A stretch of DNA of 64,000 nt from Arthrobacter sp. zg-Y238 (GTDB taxonomy: Bacteria > Actinomycetota > Actinomycetes > Actinomycetales > Micrococcaceae). This document shows, one piece after another, positions 1 through 7,471 of the stretch. The notes beneath the pieces were generated by a model, which was not told the DNA's origin, did no database searches, and saw only the letters and a list, made by a program, of their open reading frames with translations. The stretch's first letter is position 1, and every line of letters starts with the position of its first letter. The stretch covers positions 1 to 64,000 of the forward strand of contig NZ_JANFLU010000010.1 in the NCBI RefSeq assembly GCF_024385525.1, written 5' to 3'. The position numbers and the translations under genes were made by a program.

Positions 1-86
1 GGGGGCCGGCCCCGCACCCTGCGGGCCTCAACACCACCCCGGGGGGCGGCCCCCCCCCCCCCCCCCCCCCCCGCTTTGGGTTTAAC
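1..86. repeat. GC-rich window edge with 23-base poly-C run
   Basis: An uninterrupted run of 23 C bases lies at 50-72, just after a C4G6 block at 37-46. A short GC-rich dyad at 8-27 could be a hairpin. No gene is visible here. The dyad could serve as a terminator for the minus-strand mannosyltransferase gene that stops at 87. The homopolymer could be an assembly or sequencing edge effect rather than biology. Confidence 0.7.
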
Positions 87-815
87 TCAACCGCGTCCGG
101 TGAGCTTCTGCCAGCGGGCAGACAGACCCCAGCGGGTCACGTTGGCCATTGCCTCAACGACAATATTTCCGCTCATCTTGGAGTCACCGAGTTCGCGTTC
201 GACGAAGGTGATCGGCACCTCGGTGATCTTCAGGCCCAGGCGTGCCACGCGGAAGGTCATATCCACCTGGAAGCCGTAGCCGACGGACTCGACGGCGCCC
301 AGGTCCAGCTGCTCCAGCGTGCCGCGGCGGAAGGCCCGGTAGCCGGCGGTGATGTCCCGGACGGGGATGCCCAGCATGAACCGCGAGTAGGTGCTGCCGG
401 CGCGGGAAAGCAGCTTTCGGTGCAGCGGCCAGTTGACCACCGATCCCCCGGTGACCCAGCGGGAACCGATGACGAGGTCGGCGCCTGCCTTGGAGGCTTC
501 AAGCAGGCGGGGCAGCTCCTCCGGGCGGTGCGACCCGTCAGCGTCCATTTCGACCAGGATGTCGTAGCCGCGTTCCAGGCCCCACCGGAAGCCGGCAATA
601 TAGGCCGCGCCGAGGCCTTCCTTGCCCTTGCGGTGCAGCACATGCACCTTGGGATCGTTGGCAGCGGCTTCGTCGGCATAGCCGCCGGTGCCGTCCGGGC
701 TGTTATCGTCCGCAATCAATACATCCGAATCTGGAACTGCGTCCCGCAGCCGCTTCAGTGTGATGGGGAGCGACTCGATCTCGTTGTAAGTGGGGATGAT
801 AGTCAGGACACGCAC
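87..815 (-). CDS. ppm1: Polyprenol monophosphomannose synthase (Ppm1/DPM1 type, GT2)
   Basis: This 242-residue family 2 glycosyltransferase transfers mannose from GDP-mannose to a polyprenyl phosphate. It supplies the lipid-linked mannose used for lipomannans and protein mannosylation at the membrane. Visible motifs are the N-terminal IIPTYNE nucleotide-binding strand, ADDNSPDGT, and the metal-binding EMDADGSH near residue 90. It has no membrane segment, so it corresponds to the catalytic half only. In Mycobacterium tuberculosis this half is fused to an Lnt-like N-acyltransferase domain. The start is GTG, with AAAGG about 12 bases upstream. It is the last minus-strand gene before the window edge and is preceded by a 495-bp gap with a good promoter far upstream. 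Confidence 0.92.
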   Translation of the reverse strand: MRVLTIIPTYNEIESLPITLKRLRDAVPDSDVLIADDNSPDGTGGYADEAAANDPKVHVLHRKGKEGLGAAYIAGFRWGLERGYDILVEMDADGSHRPEELPRLLEASKAGADLVIGSRWVTGGSVVNWPLHRKLLSRAGSTYSRFMLGIPVRDITAGYRAFRRGTLEQLDLGAVESVGYGFQVDMTFRVARLGLKITEVPITFVERELGDSKMSGNIVVEAMANVTRWGLSARWQKLTGRG

Positions 816-1310
816 TCAGTAAGCCTTTCAGCGGACGCACGCCGCGTTGTTCGCGGCAGGGACGGGGTTACTCCCCCGGCAGACTATCCAGTATATGGGA
901 GTACGCGGCCCCACGGGTCAGCACCGCGCGGCCCCGGACAGCGCAACCGGGCGGATCCAGCCGTCTTCGGGCCAGTTCCGGCGAACTGCCGGCCCTGTTT
1001 TCTACTGACGGTTGAATCCACCCGGTTGTGTGATGCTGGACCCGGTAACCGGCACCCGCGGAGCATCCGCCCCGGTGCGCGTAGTACGGGCCATGGCAGC
1101 GCGGGCCGGCCGGAGCATCACCCGGCCACCGTCTGGAAAAGAGCTCCGGACGGTGACCGGGATACCTCAAAAAGCCGGTCCCGACTACAGTCCTCATAGC
1201 CTACGTGCTGTCGAGCCCCTGTCAATAAGGCTCCTGACTAGGACGTTTACACATCAATGCAGGTCAGACGCGGTGCGGAGAAAGCCGGAGCAGGCAGGTA
1301 GTTTCGCTGT
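816..1310. other. 495-bp intergenic stretch upstream of ppm1
   Basis: No convincing gene is present. Short open frames on both strands (for example 868-1197 minus, 109 residues) resemble no family I know and are probably chance products of high GC. The stretch holds a consensus minus-strand promoter at 1198-1225 and a second possible minus -10 element (TATACT, 890-895). It also has a near-palindrome CCGGTAACCGG at 1042-1052 and an ACCGTC/GACGGT inverted repeat around 1128-1155. Transcription from the distal promoter would give a leader of about 375 nt before ppm1. Confidence 0.6.
1198..1225 (-). promoter_or_regulatory. Candidate sigma-70-type promoter, minus strand
   Basis: Reading the minus strand, a perfect TTGACA (1225-1220) is followed after 16 bases by TAGGCT (1203-1198). 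The expected start site is near 1191, some 375 bases before ppm1. A match this good is rare in such GC-rich DNA. The function is inferred from sequence only. Confidence 0.55.
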
Positions 1311-2957
1311 TCAGGCAAGATCCGGAGCGCGGTAGAGCTCCCGGCCGTTATGGACCGTCTGCAGGCAGCGCGGCTCGTCCCCGTTGTCCAGTGCGGGTAG
1401 CAGCGGAGTGCCGGCGCGCGGATCCGTGCTCCAAGCGGATACGTTGGCATCCGGTGTCTGGACCATCAGTTCCTGCACTTCCCAGAGCGCGAAGGATGCG
1501 GGTGCTCCGGCGGCCAGCTGGCCCCTCATGAAGTTGGTCTCCCCGGCTGCCCGCCAGCCCGCCCGGGTATGCCCAATGAACGCTGCCCGTGCAGAGACCC
1601 GCTCCTTCGGGTTGGAATGCGATACGGCGGCCCGCACGCCGGACCAGGGGTCCAGCGGGAGGACGGGTGTGTCGGACCCGAGGGCGACGGGCACACCTGC
1701 GGAGAGCAGTGAGGCCATCCGGTTCATGTTCTGCCGTCGGTCCCCGAGGCGCTGTTCATACAGTCCGCCGGGATGCCCCCAGGCCGCATCGAATCCGGGC
1801 TGCAGGCTGACGCTGACGCCGAAGCGCAGCAGCTCGGCAATGGCGGCGTCGTCGGTCAGTTCCGCGTGCTCCAGCCGGTGGTGGGCTGCCCGGACGGCCG
1901 GTTCCCCGACGGCCTCGGCAGCCAGGCGCAGCCCGGCCAGCGCGGTGTCCATCCCGGCGTCGCCAATGACGTGGAAGCCGCCCTGCAGTCCGGCCTTCGT
2001 CATCAGCTCCAGGTGCCGCCCTGCCTGTTCCGGCGTCAGGTACATGGTGCCGGTGCTGTCGGGACGGTCAGCGTAGGGCTCACGCAGCGCAGCCGTGCGG
2101 GCGCCGAAGGACCCGTCAATGTTCAGGTCGCCGGCCAGGCCCAGCAGCCGGCCCTCAAAGAAGTCCACCAGTCCGGCTACCTGCGCCTCGGTCTCCACCA
2201 GCTGCCCCCAGTACGGGAGGATCTGGGGCAGCGCCTCGTCGCTGAGGGGCCCGTCCAGGCCCAGCAACCGGCGAAGGTCCTCCGGCGGTGCGATGTGCGG
2301 TGCGGCCATTTCAGCGACGGCCACCACCCCGCGGGAGGCGGCATGCTTCAACGCGGCCAGCTGGAAGACGCCGCGCTGGTCCGGATCGGCGTTGCGGGCC
2401 ACGGTGCGGGCGGCGTCGTGGGCGGCACGGACTACGAAGCCGTTGTCCCACCCGTCGTACTCCTGCAGCCGGAGTTCGGCCGCCAGCGTGCCGGAGACGG
2501 CCGCACAGTGCACATCGGAGCGGGAGAGGTACACGGCGCGGTTGCCGGAGGCCGCGTCGAGCTCGGCGGCGGTGGGCGCCCGGCGTTCCGGCCAGCGCGA
2601 TTCGTCCCAGTTGGATCCGAGGATCAGGCCGGTGGTCCCGGCCGCATGGTTCCGGAGCTTGTCCAGCAGCTCGTCAAGGGAGGCGCATCCGCTCAGGTCC
2701 AGGGTGACCAGGGACATGCCCAGCTCGGTGGTGTGGACGTGGGAATCCACGAACCCGGGCGCCACCAGCGCTCCGTGCAGGTCCACCACGTCCATCTTGC
2801 TGTCCTGGATGGAGGTGGCGGCCTGTTCCGACCCCACCCAGGCGATGGTGTCGCCGTCGACCAGCATTGCGGTGGCAAAGGGATCGCCGGCGCTGTAGAC
2901 GGAACCGTTGCGGTAGAGCGTCAGGGTGCGGGCGCTCGGGATGGGACTGCCGTTCAA
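1311..2957 (-). CDS. Amidohydrolase, YtcJ-like (metal-dependent hydrolase)
   Basis: This 548-residue protein belongs to the YtcJ-like branch of the amidohydrolase superfamily, which are cytoplasmic metal-dependent hydrolases of amide or related bonds. The substrate cannot be told from sequence. A small N-terminal beta domain leads to VAPGFVDSHVHT with the metal-binding HxH near residue 72. A late VALGSDTPV segment carries the conserved metal Asp. The first codon of the open frame is TTG, with AGGTGAG just upstream, so the start is less certain than the rest. It lies 42 bases after the helicase gene on the same strand and may be cotranscribed with it. No frameshift is seen. Confidence 0.85.
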   Translation of the reverse strand: MNGSPIPSARTLTLYRNGSVYSAGDPFATAMLVDGDTIAWVGSEQAATSIQDSKMDVVDLHGALVAPGFVDSHVHTTELGMSLVTLDLSGCASLDELLDKLRNHAAGTTGLILGSNWDESRWPERRAPTAAELDAASGNRAVYLSRSDVHCAAVSGTLAAELRLQEYDGWDNGFVVRAAHDAARTVARNADPDQRGVFQLAALKHAASRGVVAVAEMAAPHIAPPEDLRRLLGLDGPLSDEALPQILPYWGQLVETEAQVAGLVDFFEGRLLGLAGDLNIDGSFGARTAALREPYADRPDSTGTMYLTPEQAGRHLELMTKAGLQGGFHVIGDAGMDTALAGLRLAAEAVGEPAVRAAHHRLEHAELTDDAAIAELLRFGVSVSLQPGFDAAWGHPGGLYEQRLGDRRQNMNRMASLLSAGVPVALGSDTPVLPLDPWSGVRAAVSHSNPKERVSARAAFIGHTRAGWRAAGETNFMRGQLAAGAPASFALWEVQELMVQTPDANVSAWSTDPRAGTPLLPALDNGDEPRCLQTVHNGRELYRAPDLA

Positions 2958-2999
2958 GGACTCACCTGTTTCTGTAGGGCGATGGAGGGGGGCGGCGGT

Positions 3000-5849
3000 T
3001 TAGTCGCCGACGTTGGAGTAGGCGACGACGCCGCGCCGCACCAGGGAAATGGCGTCCAGGAAGCGGCGGCGCATGCCGGGCGGCAGGTCCGGGACCTTGG
3101 CCAGCTGGTCCAGCATGTCGATCACCTGCTTGGCCCAGCGGACAAAGTCCCCTGCAGCCAGCTCAGTGCCGTTCAGGGCCACCTGCAGGTGCTTGCCCTT
3201 GACCCACTTGTACATGGGCCAGACCAGGCCCAGTTCCGGTTCGCCGGTCTGCGGCAGCCGGGACGCCTCTTCGAGGTCCGTGAGCTCGGACCACTGTCGG
3301 ATGACGATGTCCACCGCCGACTCCAGCGAAACGCTGGGCATCTTCGGCCGCAGCCCGCGCTCTTCCCGCTTGGCCTGGTAGACCAGGGCGGAGGCAAGGC
3401 AGGCCAGTTCGGCGGCGTCGAGGTCATTGAAGGCCCCCTGCTCCAGGGAGAGGGCCACGAGGAGGTCCTTTTCGCCGTAGATCCGCCGCAGCTTCTGTCC
3501 GGCCGGGGTCACGGCGTCGAAGCCGGACTCGTCCGGGGCCACGTAGCCGTACCGGGTAAGCACCTCGCAGACCCGGTCGAAGGTCTTGGCAATGGTGTTG
3601 GTACGGCCCCGGATCTGTCCGACGAGGTTGTCGGTTTCCCGGCGCAGCTTCCACCAGCGCTCGGCCCAGCGGGCGTGGTCTTCCCGTTCGCTGCAGCCGT
3701 GGCAGGGATGCGCCCGCATTTTCCGGCGCAGCTCAGCGATCGCTTTTTCCTGCCGCTCCGTGCCTGCCGTGTGCATGGCACTGGTGCGGGCCGACGCCGG
3801 CCGGGGCGGCCGATGGTCGTGCAGCGCGTTGCGCAGGGACGAGGCCAGATCGCGCCGGTCCTTGGGCGAGCGGGCGTTGAAGGACTTGGGGATGCGGATG
3901 TGCGAGACCGGTTCAAGGGCGTCATCGATGTCGGCAGCGCTGATCCGCCGGATCTGCTTGTCCTCGGTCAGGACGGCCGGCCGCACCTCGCGGGCGGAGG
4001 CATCCACGTCCAGGACGACGGCGTGGCCGGAGTTCCGGCCGGCGGGAAGGAACACGATGTCCCCGGGACGCAGGTTCTCCAGCGAGGCTGCGGCGTAACT
4101 CCGCCGGTTCCGGGCCTTGGTTTTTGACGCGGTGCTCTCCAGGTCCGAGAGCTGCCGGCGCAGGGCCGCGTACTCGTTGAAGTCCCCCAGATGGCAGGTC
4201 ATCGCCTTTTCGTAGCCGGCAAGTGATTCTTCGCGTGAACGCACCTGCTTCGCCAGGCCCACCACGGACCGGTCCGCCTGGAACTGCGCAAAGGAGGATT
4301 CGAGGATCTCGCGGGCCCGTTCCCGGCCGAACTGCGCGATGAGGTTGATGCTCATGTTGTAGGTGGGCCGGAAACTGGAGTTCAGCGGGTACGTGCGCCG
4401 CGAGGCCAGGCCCGCCACGGCAGCCGGGTCGGTGCCCGGCTGCCACAGGACCACGGCGTGGCCCTCGACGTCGATCCCTCGGCGCCCTGCCCGGCCGGTC
4501 AGCTGGGTGTACTCTCCGGCGGTGATGTCCACGTGCGCTTCGCCGTTGAACTTGTCCAGCTTTTCCAGCACCACTGACCGTGCCGGCATGTTGATGCCCA
4601 GGGCCAGCGTTTCGGTGGCGAAAACCGCGCGGACCAGCCCGGCAGCGAACAGGCGTTCCACCACTTCCTTGAAGGTGGGGAGCATGCCGGCGTGGTGGGC
4701 GGCGAAACCGCGCACCAGGCCCTCGCGCCAGGTCCAGAAGCCCAGCACCTCGAGGTCTTCTTCGGGGATGTCCTGGGTGGCTTCGTCCACCACCCGGGCA
4801 ATCTCGCGGCGCTCGTCTTCGTTGGTCAGCCAAAGCCCCGAGTCGACGCACTGGCGCACAGCACCCTCGCAGCCGTTGCGGGAAAAGATGAAGGTAATGG
4901 CAGGCAGCAGGCCGTTGCGGTCCAGTTGGGCGATGACCTGCGGCCGCGATGCCCGCTGGATGCGCGTGATCGGCGGCCCGCCGTGGCCGCCCGGCCGTCC
5001 GCCGCGGGAGGAGTCACGGCGTCCGCCGCGGGAGGAACCGCGCGGACCGCCCCAGTGGCCGCGCTGGCTGACACGGGACTCGGCACGGGCCAGTTCCATC
5101 AGCTCGGGGTTGACCCGGTAGCGTTCCTTGGCACCGGGCTGTTCATCGGCTGCCTCGTCGAAGGAAACATCGGATTCGAACAGGTCGAAGATGTCGCGGC
5201 CGACCATCACGTGCTGCCAGAGCGGAACGGGCCGGTGCTCTGAAACCACCACGTCGGTGTCGCCGCGGACGGTGTCCAGCCAGGCGCCGAATTCCTCGGC
5301 ATTGGACACGGTGGCGCTGAGTGAAACCACCCGGACGTCGGAAGGCAGGTGGATGATGACCTCTTCCCAGACCGCACCGCGGAACCGGTCCGCCAGGTAA
5401 TGGACCTCGTCCATGACCACGTAGCCCAGGTCCATGAGGGTGTCCGAGTTCGAGTACAGCATGTTCCGCAGCACTTCGGTGGTCATCACCACAACGTCGG
5501 CGTCCGGGTTGATGCTGGTGTCTCCGGTCAGCAGGCCTACCCGGTCACTGCCGTAGGCCGCTGCCAGCTCAGTGTATTTCTGGTTGCTCAGGGCCTTGAT
5601 AGGGGTGGTGTAGAAGGCCTTCAGGCCCTTCTGCAGGGCCAGATAGACGGCGAACTCCCCCACCACCGTCTTGCCGGCCCCCGTGGGAGCTGCGACCAGG
5701 ACGCCGCGGCCGGCTTCGAGGGACCGGCAGGCTTCCGACTGGAAAGCATCCAGTTCGAAGCCCAGCGACTGCTCGAAGACCCCCAGCTGGGTCTTGGCAT
5801 GTTCGGAACGTTGTTTTGCGGCAAGGTACCGCTCCGAAGGAGAAGTCAT
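3000..5849 (-). CDS. helY: DEAD/DEAH-box helicase, Ski2/Mtr4-like (HelY)
   Basis: A 949-residue superfamily 2 RNA/DNA helicase of the actinobacterial HelY type, related to eukaryotic Mtr4/Ski2 RNA-decay helicases. Walker A is APTGAGKT near residue 55, motif II is DEVH near 147, motif III is SATVSN, and motif VI is QLTGRAGRRG. A long C-terminal helical part follows, with a CHGC cysteine pair near residue 720. Between the RecA domains, around residues 263-290, sits a Gly/Arg-rich RGG-like insertion encoded by short DNA direct repeats (about 4980-5060). The gene follows tatA-tatC on the same strand, as in many actinobacteria. The cellular role in RNA turnover is inferred from family membership. 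Confidence 0.92.
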   Translation of the reverse strand: MTSPSERYLAAKQRSEHAKTQLGVFEQSLGFELDAFQSEACRSLEAGRGVLVAAPTGAGKTVVGEFAVYLALQKGLKAFYTTPIKALSNQKYTELAAAYGSDRVGLLTGDTSINPDADVVVMTTEVLRNMLYSNSDTLMDLGYVVMDEVHYLADRFRGAVWEEVIIHLPSDVRVVSLSATVSNAEEFGAWLDTVRGDTDVVVSEHRPVPLWQHVMVGRDIFDLFESDVSFDEAADEQPGAKERYRVNPELMELARAESRVSQRGHWGGPRGSSRGGRRDSSRGGRPGGHGGPPITRIQRASRPQVIAQLDRNGLLPAITFIFSRNGCEGAVRQCVDSGLWLTNEDERREIARVVDEATQDIPEEDLEVLGFWTWREGLVRGFAAHHAGMLPTFKEVVERLFAAGLVRAVFATETLALGINMPARSVVLEKLDKFNGEAHVDITAGEYTQLTGRAGRRGIDVEGHAVVLWQPGTDPAAVAGLASRRTYPLNSSFRPTYNMSINLIAQFGRERAREILESSFAQFQADRSVVGLAKQVRSREESLAGYEKAMTCHLGDFNEYAALRRQLSDLESTASKTKARNRRSYAAASLENLRPGDIVFLPAGRNSGHAVVLDVDASAREVRPAVLTEDKQIRRISAADIDDALEPVSHIRIPKSFNARSPKDRRDLASSLRNALHDHRPPRPASARTSAMHTAGTERQEKAIAELRRKMRAHPCHGCSEREDHARWAERWWKLRRETDNLVGQIRGRTNTIAKTFDRVCEVLTRYGYVAPDESGFDAVTPAGQKLRRIYGEKDLLVALSLEQGAFNDLDAAELACLASALVYQAKREERGLRPKMPSVSLESAVDIVIRQWSELTDLEEASRLPQTGEPELGLVWPMYKWVKGKHLQVALNGTELAAGDFVRWAKQVIDMLDQLAKVPDLPPGMRRRFLDAISLVRRGVVAYSNVGD

Positions 5850-5918
5850 GAACCAAGCCTATGCGCTGCGCCCGCCGCGGTACGCCAATATCATCGGTGG
5901 GCGAACGCGCCCGGGGCC

Positions 5919-6746
5919 TTACAGCTTGTCAATGGGGGTGGCGGTGTCCGCTTCGGCCTCCACGGCTGCTTCCCGCTCCGCCTGCTTCCGGACCCGGCGC
6001 CGGTCATTGAGCAGGCAGATGCCCACCGCTACGGCGAACAGCAGCAGCAGCGGCGCGGCGAGGTAGAACATGCTTAGGGCGTCCGCGCCGGGGGCGGCCA
6101 TAGCGGCGAAAAGGCAGATCAGGAACACCGTGATCCGCCAGTATTTGATGATGGTCCGCCCGCTCAGCAGGCCGGCGAGGTTCAGGCCCACCAGGAACAC
6201 CGGAATCAGGAAGGCGATGCCGAAGGCCAGGAGCAACCGCAGCACGAAGGCCAGGTAGACCGAAGCCGTAATGACGTTGGACCCGCCTGCGGGCGTGAAA
6301 TCGGTAAGGACCCGCACCGCCTGGGGCAGGATCAGCCATGCCAGGACAATACCGCCGATGAACAGCGGAACGGCGGCGGCCAGGAAGCCCAGGGCCGCGC
6401 GGCGTTCCTTGCGCTTGAGCCCGGGCGTGATGAACGCCCAGGCCTGATAGAGCCACACCGGGCTCGAGGCCACGAGTCCGACGAAAACCGACACCTGGAC
6501 CATCTGGTCGAACGGAGTTGCCACGCCTTCGAAGTTGATGGTGGTGAAACGGCCGCCGCTGTTGCCGGCGTCCAGGAGCGGCCGGGTCAGCGCCTCAAAA
6601 ACGGGCAGGTAGACGAAGAAGCCGCCCACGGTCCCCAGGACCACGGCGATGGCGGATTTGAAGAGCCTGTTGCGGAATTCGCGCAGATGCTCCTTGAGGG
6701 CCATCCGCCCTTCGGGGTTGGATTTGCGCCCTTTGCTCAGCGCCAC
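5919..6746 (-). CDS. tatC: Sec-independent protein translocase TatC
   Basis: TatC is the receptor of the twin-arginine pathway that exports folded proteins. It has 275 residues, six predicted membrane segments, and the typical cytoplasmic N-terminus MALKEHLREFRNRLF (residues 15-29). The C-terminal tail is charged (RRRVRKQAEREAA). The GTG start gives 14 extra residues before the usual family start, and an internal ATG at 6704 is an alternative. It begins 5 bases after tatA ends, so the two are cotranscribed. No tatB is present in the window. Many actinobacteria place tatB elsewhere. Confidence 0.96.
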   Translation of the reverse strand: MALSKGRKSNPEGRMALKEHLREFRNRLFKSAIAVVLGTVGGFFVYLPVFEALTRPLLDAGNSGGRFTTINFEGVATPFDQMVQVSVFVGLVASSPVWLYQAWAFITPGLKRKERRAALGFLAAAVPLFIGGIVLAWLILPQAVRVLTDFTPAGGSNVITASVYLAFVLRLLLAFGIAFLIPVFLVGLNLAGLLSGRTIIKYWRITVFLICLFAAMAAPGADALSMFYLAAPLLLLFAVAVGICLLNDRRRVRKQAEREAAVEAEADTATPIDKL

Positions 6747-6751
6747 GGCTG

Positions 6752-7060
6752 CTAGCGGCTGGTTGGCGGGTTACCCGCAGAATCCGCGGACCCGCCCGGG
6801 GTTCCGGTGGGCGGAGTCTGTCCGGGGAAGAATGTCTGTTCGGACGCCTTCGGCTGCGGTGCGGGCGGCACTACCTTGCCCTCCACCGGATCGGTGGACG
6901 CCGTGTTAGAGGGACCGTCGTCCTTCATCTGGCGGACTTCGGATTTGAAGATGCGAAGGGACTGCCCCAAGCTCCTTGCCAGCCCCGGAAGCTTCGGAGC
7001 GCCGAAGAGCAGAATGGCCAGTACAACAATGACGATGATTTGCCAGCCTTCAAGCCTCAT
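6752..7060 (-). CDS. tatA: Sec-independent protein translocase TatA
   Basis: TatA forms the variable-size pore component of the Tat translocase. It has 102 residues: one N-terminal membrane helix (WQIIVIVVLAILLFG), a hinge with the conserved FGAPKLP motif, an amphipathic helix to about residue 45, and a disordered Pro/Gly-rich tail. The ATG start is preceded by AAAGGA at good spacing. It lies directly upstream of tatC in the minus-strand run that starts at pafBC. Confidence 0.95.
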   Translation of the reverse strand: MRLEGWQIIVIVVLAILLFGAPKLPGLARSLGQSLRIFKSEVRQMKDDGPSNTASTDPVEGKVVPPAPQPKASEQTFFPGQTPPTGTPGGSADSAGNPPTSR

Positions 7061-7092
7061 GGCGGTGTCCTTTCGTTGGGAAATATTCTATG

Positions 7093-7428
7093 TCAGAGTT
7101 CCGGGAAATCCCGCCACGCACGCGGCTGTCCCTTGGCGGTGCGCCGCTCGATCCGGCGCAGGCGCCGGGCTTCCCGGCGGGCCGCCTTGCCGGCGTCGTA
7201 GGCCTTGCGTGCCTCGTCCGGCTCCGTGAAGATGCCGGCAGGCTCTTCCCGGAGGACGGAAGACGGGACGGTATCCGGAGTGCGTAGGGACAGCTTCGCA
7301 GATGCGGCTTCGAATTCCCGGAGGATACCGAGGAACCTTTGGAAGAGCCGGTAGCCGATCAGGGCGTAGAAGGCCGCCGCGCCTGCCGCGAGGGCAAACC
7401 AAATGAGTATCCAGGACCACCAAGGCAT
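7093..7428 (-). CDS. Small membrane protein of unknown function
   Basis: This 111-residue protein has a Trp-rich N-terminal membrane helix (MPWWSWILIWFALAAGAAAF, residues 1-20), possibly extending through YALIGYRLF. A long cytoplasmic tail rich in Arg, Lys and Glu follows and is likely helical. I chose the internal ATG at 7428 because the longer frame adds 40 residues that look non-coding and overlap the pafBC end. It sits between pafBC and tatA on the same strand, a position typically held by a small hypothetical in Micrococcaceae. No function can be assigned. Its placement suggests only that it is cotranscribed with the tat genes. Confidence 0.75.
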   Translation of the reverse strand: MPWWSWILIWFALAAGAAAFYALIGYRLFQRFLGILREFEAASAKLSLRTPDTVPSSVLREEPAGIFTEPDEARKAYDAGKAARREARRLRRIERRTAKGQPRAWRDFPEL

Positions 7429-7471
7429 ATCCCAAGCATAGTGGAGACTGCCGGCCCGGCCCGACCGGCAC

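Noticed and set aside
868-1197. 109-codon minus-strand frame in the ppm1 leader
   Set aside because: Its ATG would lie before the expected transcript start and the sequence resembles no protein.
1773-4127. Long plus-strand frame (784 codons) opposite the amidohydrolase and helicase genes
   Set aside because: It spans two well-supported minus-strand genes, has biased low-complexity composition and no family motifs. Such shadows are common in high-GC DNA.
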